Positions 37,001-45,621 of a stretch of DNA of 64,000 bases are shown here, in pieces. Origin of the DNA: Antedon mediterranea (lineage: Eukaryota > Echinodermata > Crinoidea > Comatulida > Antedonidae). The notes under the pieces are model-generated. The model was not told the DNA's origin and did not search any database. It worked only from the letters and a program-made list of their open reading frames with translations. Position numbers and translations under genes: made by a program. The stretch lies in the NCBI RefSeq assembly GCF_964355755.1, contig NC_092679.1, forward strand, positions 3,658,001-3,722,000, read 5' to 3'. Position 1 is the stretch's first letter. Every line of letters starts with the position of its first letter.

Positions 37001-39616
37001 GTCCAGCCTTTAAACGTGGAGAGTTCTGTGAAGAAGATTTCTGTGAACGAAATGGACACACATATACAATTGGAGAAACTTTGGATTCTGATGACGAATG
37101 TAATAAATGGTACGTATTTACTTTTCGATAGAGTGGCAACCATGCTGTGTGTATGATTGCAGTTTTTGCTCATAAACTTTTGAACGCTGCTAATGTTTTA
37201 AATTAAAATCATGAAACCGACTATCTGCAATGTTTTTTTCTAGTATTTGTGGGAAAGAAGGTGCATGGAAGTGCACAGAAAAACGTTGTGGTGAGTAATA
37301 TATTAGGCTAACCATTTGAGATATTATCATATTGTGTATGGAAACATGGAAGAGTCGCTCAACCATAAACATCTGACACTATTCTGTCGTTTTCTAGGTT
37401 CAACGTGTATAGATCGAGGTCAGACATATTATGCAGGTGATCAACGAGATTCTGAAGACGGTTGTAACACCTGGTAAATTATGTTAATATTATATTATTA
37501 TATTTTGAATTATGCTAATAGTAATATAACCTTTTTGGTACAATCGTCTATCGATGAAACAGAATGACGGCAATATTTAGAAGGTTTCTGGTTAACATAC
37601 CGTATATTCAGTAAAGTTTTAGAAGTTTTTAAGCCTACTTAGAGTACATAAACATTTATTTCTATAGTTTTTGTACCGAAGAAGGGGATTGGGGTTGTAC
37701 AGAAATAGCTTGTAATGGTAATATACATTTATTATATTTTTAAATTTTAACTGCAACATGGCTTGTATAAAAGTGGTACAGCAAGTACTGACAATAAGAA
37801 GCCTGAATTTAAATGGTGGTCGTAATATAGTCGCATTCCAGTTCACATGTTAACTGCATTTAATACCGTATTAAATGTGTTATGTTTTTCTGTGATTTTA
37901 TAGTATATGTTTATATATATATATATATATTTATAACATGCTTTGTTTTTTTTAAATTTCATTTTCGGCTGATCAAACTAGATATGTAAGTATATGATTT
38001 TTAAGCTATTAACTATTCAAATTTAGGCCTAAACTAAAAATATATAGAACAAACAAATAGAAGGAAAGATTACAAAATAAAAGGTTAACAATTATACAGC
38101 AATTCCACGTCGTCATCATAAACAGGTTTCTCATCTGCTAGTCCAAAATTTGTGTGTGTATGAATTCAAAAATTCAATTAAGACTAAGATGTAACGTATT
38201 AATCGATTAAAATGTAATCATTTTTTATTCGTTTTAGAACAATAGTTGAGTTGACATTTCACCTTGATTACAATTTTGCAAATATTGAAGATGATATCGA
38301 AACATTCAAACAGTAAGTAAACCTTAAATATAAAAAATCAAATAGAAAGAAATAAATACAATTAAAAATACGGAGACATTAATTAAATGAAATAACCATT
38401 AAATTATATTTTTCAGGAGCTTACGGCTGGACTTGGCTAAGCAACTATCTCTTCCAGTAACATCATTAAGAGATTTTCGGGTAGGTACCTTAACTTCGTA
38501 CTTCGATCGTATTAGTTGAAACAAAGTTTTAGCTATCATGATTCAATTTAAGCTAATGCCGATGTCTCATATATATGTTATCTTGTAGCTATCGCCCGGT
38601 AGTATAGTCGTTGAATTCAAACTTGTTAGCAGTGACGAACTAGCGGAAACAGACGTGACACAGGTTGCTGCTGACATCGTGAAACAGGTTGGTTTTTATT
38701 GGTTGATTGAACTTGTTTATGCAAATGTTTATATTACAGGTAATACCTTATTGGTTGGTTTGACTTTTTATGCAAATTAGCTGTAATCAATACCGTATCT
38801 ATTTATTTCACTATTGATTATTTTGATACCTTTTAGCTTGATAACGAATATATTTTCACATTTGACGGACAAGATATTATGGTTATTCCTGACACCGTGA
38901 CCGTAATATCAGAACCTGAAGCAATCAAGAAAAACAATACGAATTTGGAACTTATTATTGGGGTTACTGCCGGGGCCGTTGGTCTCATTGCTGCTGTTAT
39001 CATATTTTTAATTGTAAGTTTTTTTTTCTCTCAAAATAGTGGTTCTGTCTCGGGTTATCATAATTAGTATTTTACTTTTTCTTAAGATTTTATTTCGTGA
39101 TATACATCAAAACTTCACACGATATAAAACATGTTGAAACTGATGATCTCTACACAAACCCACCCATTACTGCGCATGTTCTAACCGGCAAAACATGTAT
39201 AATCATTACCGTATACTATTGATATATTTAGATTAGAAACAAAAGAAGAAAAGAGTGTAAGTTGCCTACTACATCTAAAAAGGTAAGTCTATAGTTTCCT
39301 TTTACTTGTGTTCCTTCAAGGCTGATTTTTCACTACGAAATTGTTCCGCAGGAGTCGCTTATACGCATGCGTAGAGAGGGATTTGGAAGATGGAAACATG
39401 AATACGCATTCATTCTTTGATTTCCATGTAAAGAGGATTCACCGCAGCACCAGTCTCCGGCAAATTTTTCAGGAAACTAACAAATAACACTATCAGATAT
39501 ACAAGCAATCAATTGTCTTTTATTAATAATGTAATCACTTTCATTCATGTTCACTCTATTGGTTTCAGACTTCTACGTATCCCAATGCCAATTTTGTACC
39601 TGATGCAGTAAACTGA
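25007..39616 (+). CDS. Gene C: giant VWC/WAP/EGF membrane protein with SEA-like stalk
   Basis: I model 42 coding exons, 5034 nt, 1677 residues, all phases consistent. Starts: 25007, 26006, 26606, 26778, 27267, 27688, 27960, 28563, 28856, 29122, 29711, 29960, 30172, 30420, 31001, 31290, 31544, 31794, 32134, 32378, 32624, 32943, 33182, 33890, 34126, 34505, 34935, 35136, 35344, 35565, 35785, 36929, 37244, 37398, 37668, 37982, 38238, 38417, 38589, 38837, 39232 and 39569. Order: signal peptide ([12 protein letters not shown]); VWC; EGF; VWC; WAP; EGF; VWC; WAP; VWC; WAP; VWC; 16 EGF; five cysteine-rich repeats; EGF; two VWC; SEA-like domain; membrane helix; 35-residue basic tail. Likely a cell-surface adhesion or ligand-binding protein. 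The membrane end is paralogous to genes A and B. The donor of the exon ending 34003 is GTTCGT, weak but supported by phase. No named orthologue recognised. Confidence 0.82.
25095..25127. repeat. 33-bp palindromic mini-element, copy 1
   Basis: CCTGGGAAGAGTGA and TCACTCTTTCCTGG nearly self-complementary around a 5-nt loop. Related hairpins are at 56503-56532 and 57603-57636. Confidence 0.6.
26231..26331 (-). mobile_element. tRNA-like SINE or pseudogene
   Basis: On the minus strand, A box TGGCTTGGTGGTTATGATG and B box GGGTTCAAGTCCC in tRNA spacing, in a 101-bp unit bounded by a 13-bp inverted repeat (GGAGTGGAGTTGT at both ends). The extended terminal pairing is longer than a tRNA acceptor stem. 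Sits in intron 2 of gene C. Confidence 0.65.
27529..27658. mobile_element. TA-MITE copy, intron 5 of gene C
   Basis: AAGATCTGTCTACACTATC at the left, interior GATGTGCCCAAATATGGTAG and CATATATGGGCACATCACA, decayed right end TTTGATAATGTACATA. Ends about 30 bp before the WAP exon at 27688. Confidence 0.85.
28416..28542. mobile_element. TA-MITE copy, intron 7 of gene C
   Basis: Left end decayed (AGCTCTGTCACCACTATTAA), interior GATGTGCCCATATATGGACA and CATATCACTACCATATTTGG, right side TCAAACTAGTTTGATAA. Confidence 0.85.
29405..29575 (-). mobile_element. Retrotransposon-tail fragment with (TTTG)n
   Basis: A (TTTG)n microsatellite at about 29410-29471 is followed by sequence that, read on the minus strand (GAATTTATTAATAAGCCGAT, then TAACTTAAAAATTGTAG and (ACAAAC)n), matches the body at 10900-11040. 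So both are copies of one repeat family in opposite orientation. Lies in intron 10 of gene C. Confidence 0.6.
30690..30835. repeat. Diverged copy of an AAACTTT-rich repeat family
   Basis: Contains AAACATTCGGTAAGGTTTTC and TCTAGACTAGAC, resembling the better copies at 33605-33790 and 36625-36872. All three lie in introns of gene C. Confidence 0.35.
33319..33590. repeat. 61-bp tandem repeat, about 4.5 copies
   Basis: Units begin at 33319, 33380, 33441, 33502 and 33563 (partial), each containing GACGTTTTCCAATACACATT and TGATTGGTTGCCC. It starts 11 bp after exon 23 of gene C. Copies are nearly identical, so the expansion is recent. Confidence 0.95.
33605..33790. repeat. AAACTTT-rich dispersed repeat, copy in intron 23
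   Basis: Starts TACAAACTTTACCAAATTC and ends TTTGCAAACATTTTGGTAAAG, giving inverted ends AACTTTACCAAA/TTTGGTAAAGTT. A related copy is at 36625-36872, ending TTTGCAAAAGTTTGGTAAAG. Probably a MITE family distinct from the TA-MITEs. Confidence 0.5.
34686..34851. mobile_element. TA-MITE copy, intron 26 of gene C
   Basis: AAAGCTCTGTCTACACTATC at the left, GATAGTGTAGTCAGATCTTT at the right, interior CATATCACTACCATATTTGG. Confidence 0.9.
35785..36585 (+). other. Gene C: 801-nt exon of five cysteine-rich repeats
   Basis: One large exon encodes five tandem repeats of about 50 residues. The clearest are [14 protein letters not shown] with [15 protein letters not shown], and [14 protein letters not shown] with [16 protein letters not shown]. 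Consensus: DPC-x(3)-C-x(6)-A-x-C-x(4)-CxxCxxxF-x(6)-G-x(3)-C. Repeat 2 is shifted (CDTKCKPVF) and repeat 3 has CTSCIAEL. This module is unlike VWC, WAP or EGF, and I cannot name it with confidence. In contrast to the one-module-per-exon rest of the gene, all five share an exon. Confidence 0.8.
36625..36872. repeat. AAACTTT-rich dispersed repeat, copy in intron 31
   Basis: Many AAACT/AGTTT words and an end TTTGCAAAAGTTTGGTAAAG shared with the repeat at 33605-33790. It also has AGTGTAGACAG, recalling the TA-MITE end. Confidence 0.45.
36929..37717 (+). other. Gene C: EGF plus two VWC modules (exons 32-35)
   Basis: Exon 32 fuses an EGF module ([12 protein letters not shown]) to the first half of a VWC module ([13 protein letters not shown]) in one 181-nt exon. 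Exon 33 completes it ([11 protein letters not shown]). Exons 34-35 make a second VWC ([12 protein letters not shown] with [11 protein letters not shown]). As in exons 2-3, 8-9 and 11-12, the intron splits the TGT cysteine codon after two bases. Confidence 0.85.
37982..37985 (+). other. Candidate 4-nt microexon of gene C
   Basis: Exon 35 ends in phase 1, but the SEA-like exon at 38238 must start in phase 2; direct joining gives a stop after two codons. A 3n+1 exon is therefore needed. ATAT between CTGATCAAACTAG and GTAAGT fits and has the best donor, giving D-I-T-I-V-E-L. Weaker alternatives are 7 nt (TTCACAT, before GTTAAC) near 37848 and a 28-nt exon near 38127-38154. The need for such an exon is firm; which one is used is not. 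Confidence 0.5.
38238..39616 (+). other. Gene C: SEA-like domain, membrane helix and tail (exons 37-42)
   Basis: Exons of 75, 64, 99 and 177 nt with phases 2-2, 2-0, 0-0 and 0-0 match those of genes A and B. The domain runs [11 protein letters not shown], a helix (LRLDLAKQL), a strand ([10 protein letters not shown]), a helix ([12 protein letters not shown]) and a strand (EYIFTFDG). That alternation suits a SEA-like fold, although no GSVVV cleavage site is present. The helix [20 protein letters not shown] crosses the membrane. Tail RNKRRKECK is a stop-transfer signal; the protein ends FVPDAVN. Confidence 0.75.
39315..39440. mobile_element. Diverged half-copy of the 60145-60305 MITE
   Basis: GATTTTTCACTACGAAATTGTTC, then ATACGCATGCGTAGAGAGGG and AAGATGGAAACATGAATACG, parallel the left end and interior of the element at 60145-60305 read on the minus strand. 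It lies in the last intron of gene C. Confidence 0.6.
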
Positions 39617-39775
39617 GAAATCAAAGTTGGAGAACATATCCTAATACAGAGAAATTTGAGTGTAGACTGCTTTTTGTTGGAATGTGAAACATTTTATACT
39701 GTATACTACTTTGTGTGCTAATTTGTATATTGTGAATAATAATTGTGAATATTAATTATATAATAGTTATTACTA

Positions 39776-40735
39776 TCTTATCGATTTTACTAACTTGTCG
39801 GTTATTACTAACTTGTTGGTTATTACTATCTTATCGATATTACTAACTTGTCGGTTATTAGGCCTACTAACTTGTTGGTTATTACTAACTTGTTGGTTAT
39901 TACTAACTTGGTGGTTATTACTAACTTGGTGGTTATTACTAACTTGTTGGTTATTACTAACTTGTTGGTTATAACTAACTTGTTGGTTATAACTAACTTG
40001 TTGGTTATTACTAACTTGTTGGTTATTACTAACTTGTTGGTTATTACTAACTTGTCGGTTATTTCTAACTTGTCGGTTATTACTAACTTGTCGGTTATTA
40101 CTAACTTGTCGGTTATTACTATCTTATCGATTTTACTAACTTGTCGGTTATTACTAACTTGTTGGTTATTACTATCTTATCGATTTTACTAACTTGTCGG
40201 TTATTAGGCCTACTAACTTGTTGGTTATTACTAACTTGTTGGTTATTACTAACTTGGTGGTTATTACTAACTTGGTGGTTATTACTAACTTGTTGGTTAT
40301 TACTAACTTGTTGGTTATAACTAACTTGTTGGTTATAACTAACTTGTTGGTTATAACTAACTTGTTGGTTATTACTAACTTGTTGGTTATTACTAACTTG
40401 TCGGTTATTTCTAACTTGTCGGTTATTACTAACTTGTCGGTTATTACTAACTTGTCGGTTATTACTAACTTGTCGGTTATTACTAACTTGTCGGTTATTA
40501 CTAACTTGTCGGTTATTACTAACTTGTCGGTTATTACTAACTTGTCGGTTATTACTAACTTGTCGGTTATTACTAACTTGTCGGTTATTACTAACTTGTC
40601 GGTTATTACTAACTTGTCGGTTATTACTAACTTGTCGGTTATTACTATCTTGTTGGTTATTACTAACTTGTCGGTATTACTAACTTGTCGGTTATTACTA
40701 ACTTGTCGGTTATTACTAACTTGTTGGTTATTCGT
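39776..40735. repeat. 18-bp minisatellite with ~346-bp higher-order repeat
   Basis: About 50 units of TTACTAACTTGTYGGTTA. A block with TTAGGCCTACTAAC followed by the same series of unit variants occurs twice (39846 and 40192 onward), so an array segment of about 346 bp was duplicated. Open frames made of ITNL repeats arise because the unit is 18 bp; I do not regard them as proteins. Confidence 0.95.
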
Positions 40736-41039
40736 TGTGGTTAACTTTTACTATTTAAAATAGTGCTGTAAATAGATCAACCGAAATATGAACGAATAGT
40801 AAAATAATATACATAATAATGAATATAGAATAATAAATGAATATAGAATAATAATGATAATAAATAATGAATTATATGTAAATTTATTTGGAAATATTGG
40901 TTATAAACAAATGCTAAATGGACGAGGTTTGCAGTATCAAATATAATACACTTAATAATACAGTACAGTAAACTTAATACATTATATATAATATAGTACA
41001 CTATAGGTGCTGCATAGGCGCTGCATAGACAGGATCATG

Positions 41040-41170
41040 TATAAATATAAAACAGACACATTTCTTGTTTCTGCGTCAAAATAAAATATTTATTGTACGA
41101 GTACTTTCGACCATAGGTCATCATCAGGTACTATATATAGTACACTTATAGCCTTATGGTTAAATTATAA
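41040..41170 (-). mobile_element. Possible Penelope-like element end
   Basis: On the minus strand, a CCTGATGATGACCTATGGTC hairpin-type block is followed by GAAAGTACTCGTACAATAAA. A CTGATGA(T/A)G...GAAA block of this kind near the 3' end is seen in Penelope-like and some other retroelements. No protein remnant. Confidence 0.3.
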
Positions 41171-41677
41171 TAATAAGTAGGTGGACAAACGCCAATATCA
41201 ACAGAACGTTCATTATAATGGTAATTTTTTCTATTGTAACGATGACAGTTATTATTAAATTATATTTAGAAAACAAAATAAACGTGACGTTATAGTAGGC
41301 TACTTAATTGTAAAATCTCACCATGACTCGTTTTTCGAGTTTTTATCGAATTTTCCCGACGTTTCCCGACTTTCCTTTCTTAACTCAGGTTGTTTAATCT
41401 ACTCATCTATACGGCCTTTTGTTTCTACCCAGTTTCAACAAAGGACAGTCGATCCAGTTATTTTCAGTTTTTGTTGTTCTTTTTTTAGTGTCATCGTGTA
41501 TTTTTTTCTTTTTCTGTCTATCAAAATATCATTTTTTCAGTGTAATGCGTCCGTTTATGTTTTATGCTTAGGGACTGCAAAGACAAGCCACTTTGGCTTC
41601 TGTGTGTCTTGACATAAACAATGTAAACTGTTAATATTGAATAAATGTTATTGTTTATACTGTATAATAATTTATAC

Positions 41678-41705
41678 CATAGAGATATTATATAATATCT
41701 CTATG
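41678..41705. repeat. Perfect 28-bp palindrome
   Basis: CATAGAGATATTAT followed directly by its exact complement, with no spacer. AT-rich cruciform candidate. Confidence 0.9.
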
Positions 41706-42090
41706 TTTATACTAATATATGCATGTTTTGTACAGGTTGATGTACTTTTTTAAAGATGTATTATTTAATTATAAAGCATTTGCAATCTCATAACGAGACA
41801 TTGCATGAAGAATAATCGCCATTTTTCCAGATACATTATCTTTAATACTGACTAATATTAGTCCATAAAATCGTCTGGTTTCCAACAATTTATATTTGTA
41901 TATATAATAAGCCTACAACTGACCTTACGATAGTTTTACAGTGTGGATCACATTTTAATATATTCGTGGAATTATTATTAAAAGTACTAACGTAATTACA
42001 GTGTATAATTTGAAACAATTTATTGATAGACATTTGCGTTTGATATGACTTACTGAAATCTGCGGGTTGAAGGACTATTATGTACCATGG

Positions 42091-43392
42091 ATGTTTACAA
42101 GCGATTCAAGTGCTTTGTTGTTTCAATACAATAAAGCCATTGATTCGTCGTTTGAAAAAATGAAGTCCTGTATCGGTCAATTGCTTCTTCTTGCCTTTCT
42201 TTTACTTTTGTATCTACTGTCCGGCACACTGGTCTTTTCTTTGCTGGAAAAACCGTACGAAATCGAAGTGATTGAAGATTTTAAAGTGTACGTTGATGAA
42301 TTATATGCGTCCAATAGATGTATTAACCCAAACTCTCTACGCGAGTTATCTGCGATATTCGGTCGCGCTAACCAAGGGCTGTATACCACTATCGATATAT
42401 CATCGGACAACAACACCTTTTTCTCTAGTTGGGAAGTACCCGATGCGTTATTCTTCAGTTTCTCTGCTATATCAACAATAGGTAAGTTTCAAAGTATGTT
42501 GCATTATGACTTTACTGACATTATGACTGAATTATTTCTACTCTACTTGTTTAAATATTAAATTAAATGTTTTAGTTTTTATATCACGGTCGTGTAACCA
42601 TATTTGTTTTTTTAATTGAAATTACTTTTACTGCCAAGTATTTCAAACATGAACTACAGGCCTGAACGTCGTATTATAATTATTAATCTTTTTTAAAAGA
42701 TTTATTTCGTAACAAAAGAAATGACAAAATGTATTGAAATTATTTTTACGTCATCATCAATGTATACGGAAATTCTCGTTCCATAATTTATTTAACCCGT
42801 TCTTCCATTTTTAGGCTATGGAAACATTGTCCCTCAGACGTCAGGAGGTCGATTATTTTGCATTTTTTACTCTATCTTGGGAATTCCAATCGTCATCGCT
42901 GTTGGTAGTTTTGCAGGCTACGGTATTACCACTCTACATCGGAAGTGTGCTTTTCGTCTTGTCGGTAAATTTAAACTTGAAAACAAAAGCATGATTATCT
43001 TTTGTAACTGTCTCATCGCTTCTGTAATTATTTTGATCGGTATAGTCCCACCATCAATGGGCTTCGCAAGTTTATACAAATTTGGAACGTTTGAGATGTT
43101 TTATTTTACATTTGTCACTATGTCAACTATCGGATTTGGTGATTTTGTTCCCGAAGCGGATCCATCTTGGGATTTTAGCTATAGATTGTTGTTGTGTGTG
43201 GCTATGATATCGTGGTGTACTTTGCTTATTGCCGCGTTTACGCTACTTTTCGGATTTGTTGCAGGTCCGCATTCAAATAGAAAAAAAACTCGGAAAAAAA
43301 AAGCGAAAAGTAGGTCTACAATTCAAACGATAGCAATAGCGACTGTCCATTCGCCTGTTGAAAGAAATACTGAAAGTTTATTTAATATATAA
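42091..43392 (+). CDS. Two-pore-domain potassium channel (K2P) 1
   Basis: Two coding exons, 42091-42481 and 42815-43392 (969 nt, 322 residues). First membrane helix QLLLLAFLLLLYLLSG with the K2P signature GTLVFSLLE. An extracellular cap loop has a single cysteine (NRCIN). Pore 1 is SAISTIGYGN, pore 2 VTMSTIGFGD, and a long basic stretch (RKKTRKKKAKSR) lies in the short C-terminal tail. K2P channels are dimeric background potassium channels in the plasma membrane. The intron splits the first glycine codon of GYG. The frame is open for eight codons upstream of the chosen ATG; MKSCIGQ is an alternative start. AATAAA at 43444. I cannot assign a TWIK/TREK/TASK subfamily. Confidence 0.9.
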
Positions 43393-44141
43393 GACAGACC
43401 TGTAAGAAATGTCGTTGATAAATTGTATATACAGTATTTTTATAATAAAACAAAAAAACGTAGAATATGCTGTAGTTTTTGTATTTATAGTACTGTACAT
43501 CACTTTCGTGATAATAATTATCATTGACAATTTACATACATACGGTACACTTAATCTATCGTAATACACTTTTAAGCCGTAAATTTGTTGGCGACACAAT
43601 TTTAGACCCCATCGGGAAGTAGCAATGTGTTCTTTTCTGTGTTTGTTTTGTTTGTATAAAGATCCCAGGGAAGAAGTGGAAATAATGGCCTGTTTAGTTT
43701 TGGAAGCTCACATCCGCCGTGGTCCCTTTTCTGTTTTGTACAGATCCTATCGGGAAGTGGCAATATGCTCTTTGTTCTATTTTTAGCCTACGTCTTCTAA
43801 CACGAGACCAGGAATGATAACCAGACACGAATAACACTACAATCCTTCCAGTATAAATGATAGGTGAGGTTAGTCCCGTGTTCTCTGAACGTAGGGGAAT
43901 GAGCTGTTAGGAGCTCATTGCACTAAGCCTCGGCATTATGTGGTAGGGTGGCCAGTTCCTTTCCACGCCGCCTTTTTTCTCCCTAGTATTTTCAACTAGA
44001 TACTCATTTATACTGCTGAGTGTACTGGAATTGAACCCGGGTCTTTGTATGACAGTCAAGTGTTCTAACCACTCGGCTATCCAACTCCAATAAAATGATA
44101 AAACAGTGCAAATTTTTACATAATTTTTAATATTCTATTTA
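43393..44141. other. Spacer between two convergent K2P genes
   Basis: No gene seen. Contains the 3' flank of K2P 1, a TATCGGGAAGT(A/G)GCAAT duplication (about 43611 and 43747), and a SINE at 43851-44092. Confidence 0.6.
43851..44092 (-). mobile_element. tRNA-derived SINE
   Basis: Minus strand: head TTGGAGTTGGATAGCCGAGT with A-box continuation GGTTAGAACACTTGACTGTC and B box GGGTTCAATTCC, then a body with GGCGGCGTGGAAAGGAACTG. It differs from the family at 7023 and 49970. Confidence 0.7.
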
Positions 44142-45621
44142 TCATTCAACGTTAGTGTCCACACTATCTTCATTTTCTTCTTTCTTGATATATTGCTCTC
44201 GCACTTCTAACAAACGACTGTTGCGTCTTGCTGCTTGTTTTTTATGCGATAGTTTCTTGAGGATAAACCTGGTTTGATCGTGTTGCTTCAGGCCTGTCTC
44301 CACTTGATTTCCAATCGTGTACATGTACACCGCATCGATAACACCCAAAGTGATGATTGAAAACGAAATATTGATTAACGTCATCAAAGAATGGCAGGCT
44401 AAATCGTTGTTTACACAACTACCCAGAAGCGGGAAATCTCCAAAACCAATTGTTGTAGCTGTAATAAAAACTGCGTATACTGATTCCAAGAAAGTCCAAT
44501 CGTTGGTGATTTTGAAGTAAATAGCAGGTAGGAATATAATACCTAACAGCACTATTAGAAACATCCAAAATACGAAGATATATTTCATCACTGCAGGAAG
44601 TTCTGCTAGGTTAATCTTCTTTTTCCATTTTGATTTCCGGAATCTGTAGAGTCTTTTGACGGTGTTGGTGAAAGCTGCACTGCATTTCACAGTAATGGCC
44701 GTTAATAATGGAATTCCAACTATCCCGAATATGACGCAGCTTACTCTACCAGTAATGGTCTTTGGAGTATTATGACCATATCCTGCAGAAAATAAAATAT
44801 TATTAGGCTTAGTGGTAGATCAGAATAGTTGAATACATGTATTATAATCAACCACGTCATTCTTTTCTAGATTTTACTTGAATGATACCTCTTGGTTTAT
44901 TATGAAATTTAATCATTTGCAACAACGTTTCGTCAGCAATGAAACAGTAGTACAGAGCTAGTATTGTGGAAACACCCCCCCCCCCCTTTTTTTTTTTTTA
45001 ATAAAGGTTCTTTTTGTGAAATATAATAGGCCTAATAGGAATTATTTCACGGCACTTCTTCTGCTTCTTCACTTCTGTCGAAAAGAAGGTGGATTTACTA
45101 TGTTGTTAAAAAAGTTTATGTTTTCTAATAAATTAGAAGAGAGAAACTTTGAGTAACCTTTAGCTTAAGCAAGATGTTCAGAAAAGGGAGAAGGTCGTTG
45201 ACAATGCATTTGTTCGTTGCAATTTTAAACATGAAGCTACTGAGTAGTACATACCTATTGTTGTTGGAATGGTACTAACAAACGATAGAGCGTTTGGAAA
45301 ATCCCAAACTGACTCAATCGTTTCGTTGTAAATCACAGAAATGATTCCCTTTCCGCCTTGGTTATAAGCATCACTGACGTCTGAATGAATCTGCAAGACT
45401 TCTGCTAAGTCCAAGCAAGGATGCTTGTTCAAGAATATTTCGATGAGTAATTCGAATTCCTCGACAGAATTTTGTTCATTTTCATATTCTAACAACGGGA
45501 ATACTATGGCTCCAAGCGCTAGATATAGCCAGAAGAATACAACCAGAGCCAGTATCTTCCATTTCACTTTCGTACAATCTGCGTAGCTTTGATCTGCGTC
45601 CATCTCTTCAGTAGGCGCCAT
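44142..45621 (-). CDS. Two-pore-domain potassium channel (K2P) 2
   Basis: Two coding exons on the minus strand, 45255-45621 and 44142-44782 (1008 nt, 335 residues). Helix 1 ILALVVFFWLYLALG with GAIVFPLLE, cap loop with one cysteine (KHPCLD), pore 1 PTTIGYGHNTP, pore 2 TATTIGFGDFP, and a charged tail ending EDSVDTNVE. The intron interrupts the same pore-1 glycine codon, in the same phase, as in K2P 1. The two genes are tail-to-tail 750 bp apart; they are probably an inverted duplicate pair, although sequence identity outside the pores looks low. Confidence 0.92.

Larger units (their letters stand above)
40740..42090. other. Intergenic region before the K2P gene
   Basis: AT-rich, no gene seen. 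Holds a possible Penelope-like fragment (41040-41170), a 28-bp perfect palindrome (41678-41705) and AT-rich DNA upstream of the channel gene. Confidence 0.6.

Noticed and set aside
39848-40763. Frames encoding ITNL repeats
   Set aside because: Produced by an 18-bp minisatellite; not protein-like and located in non-coding DNA.
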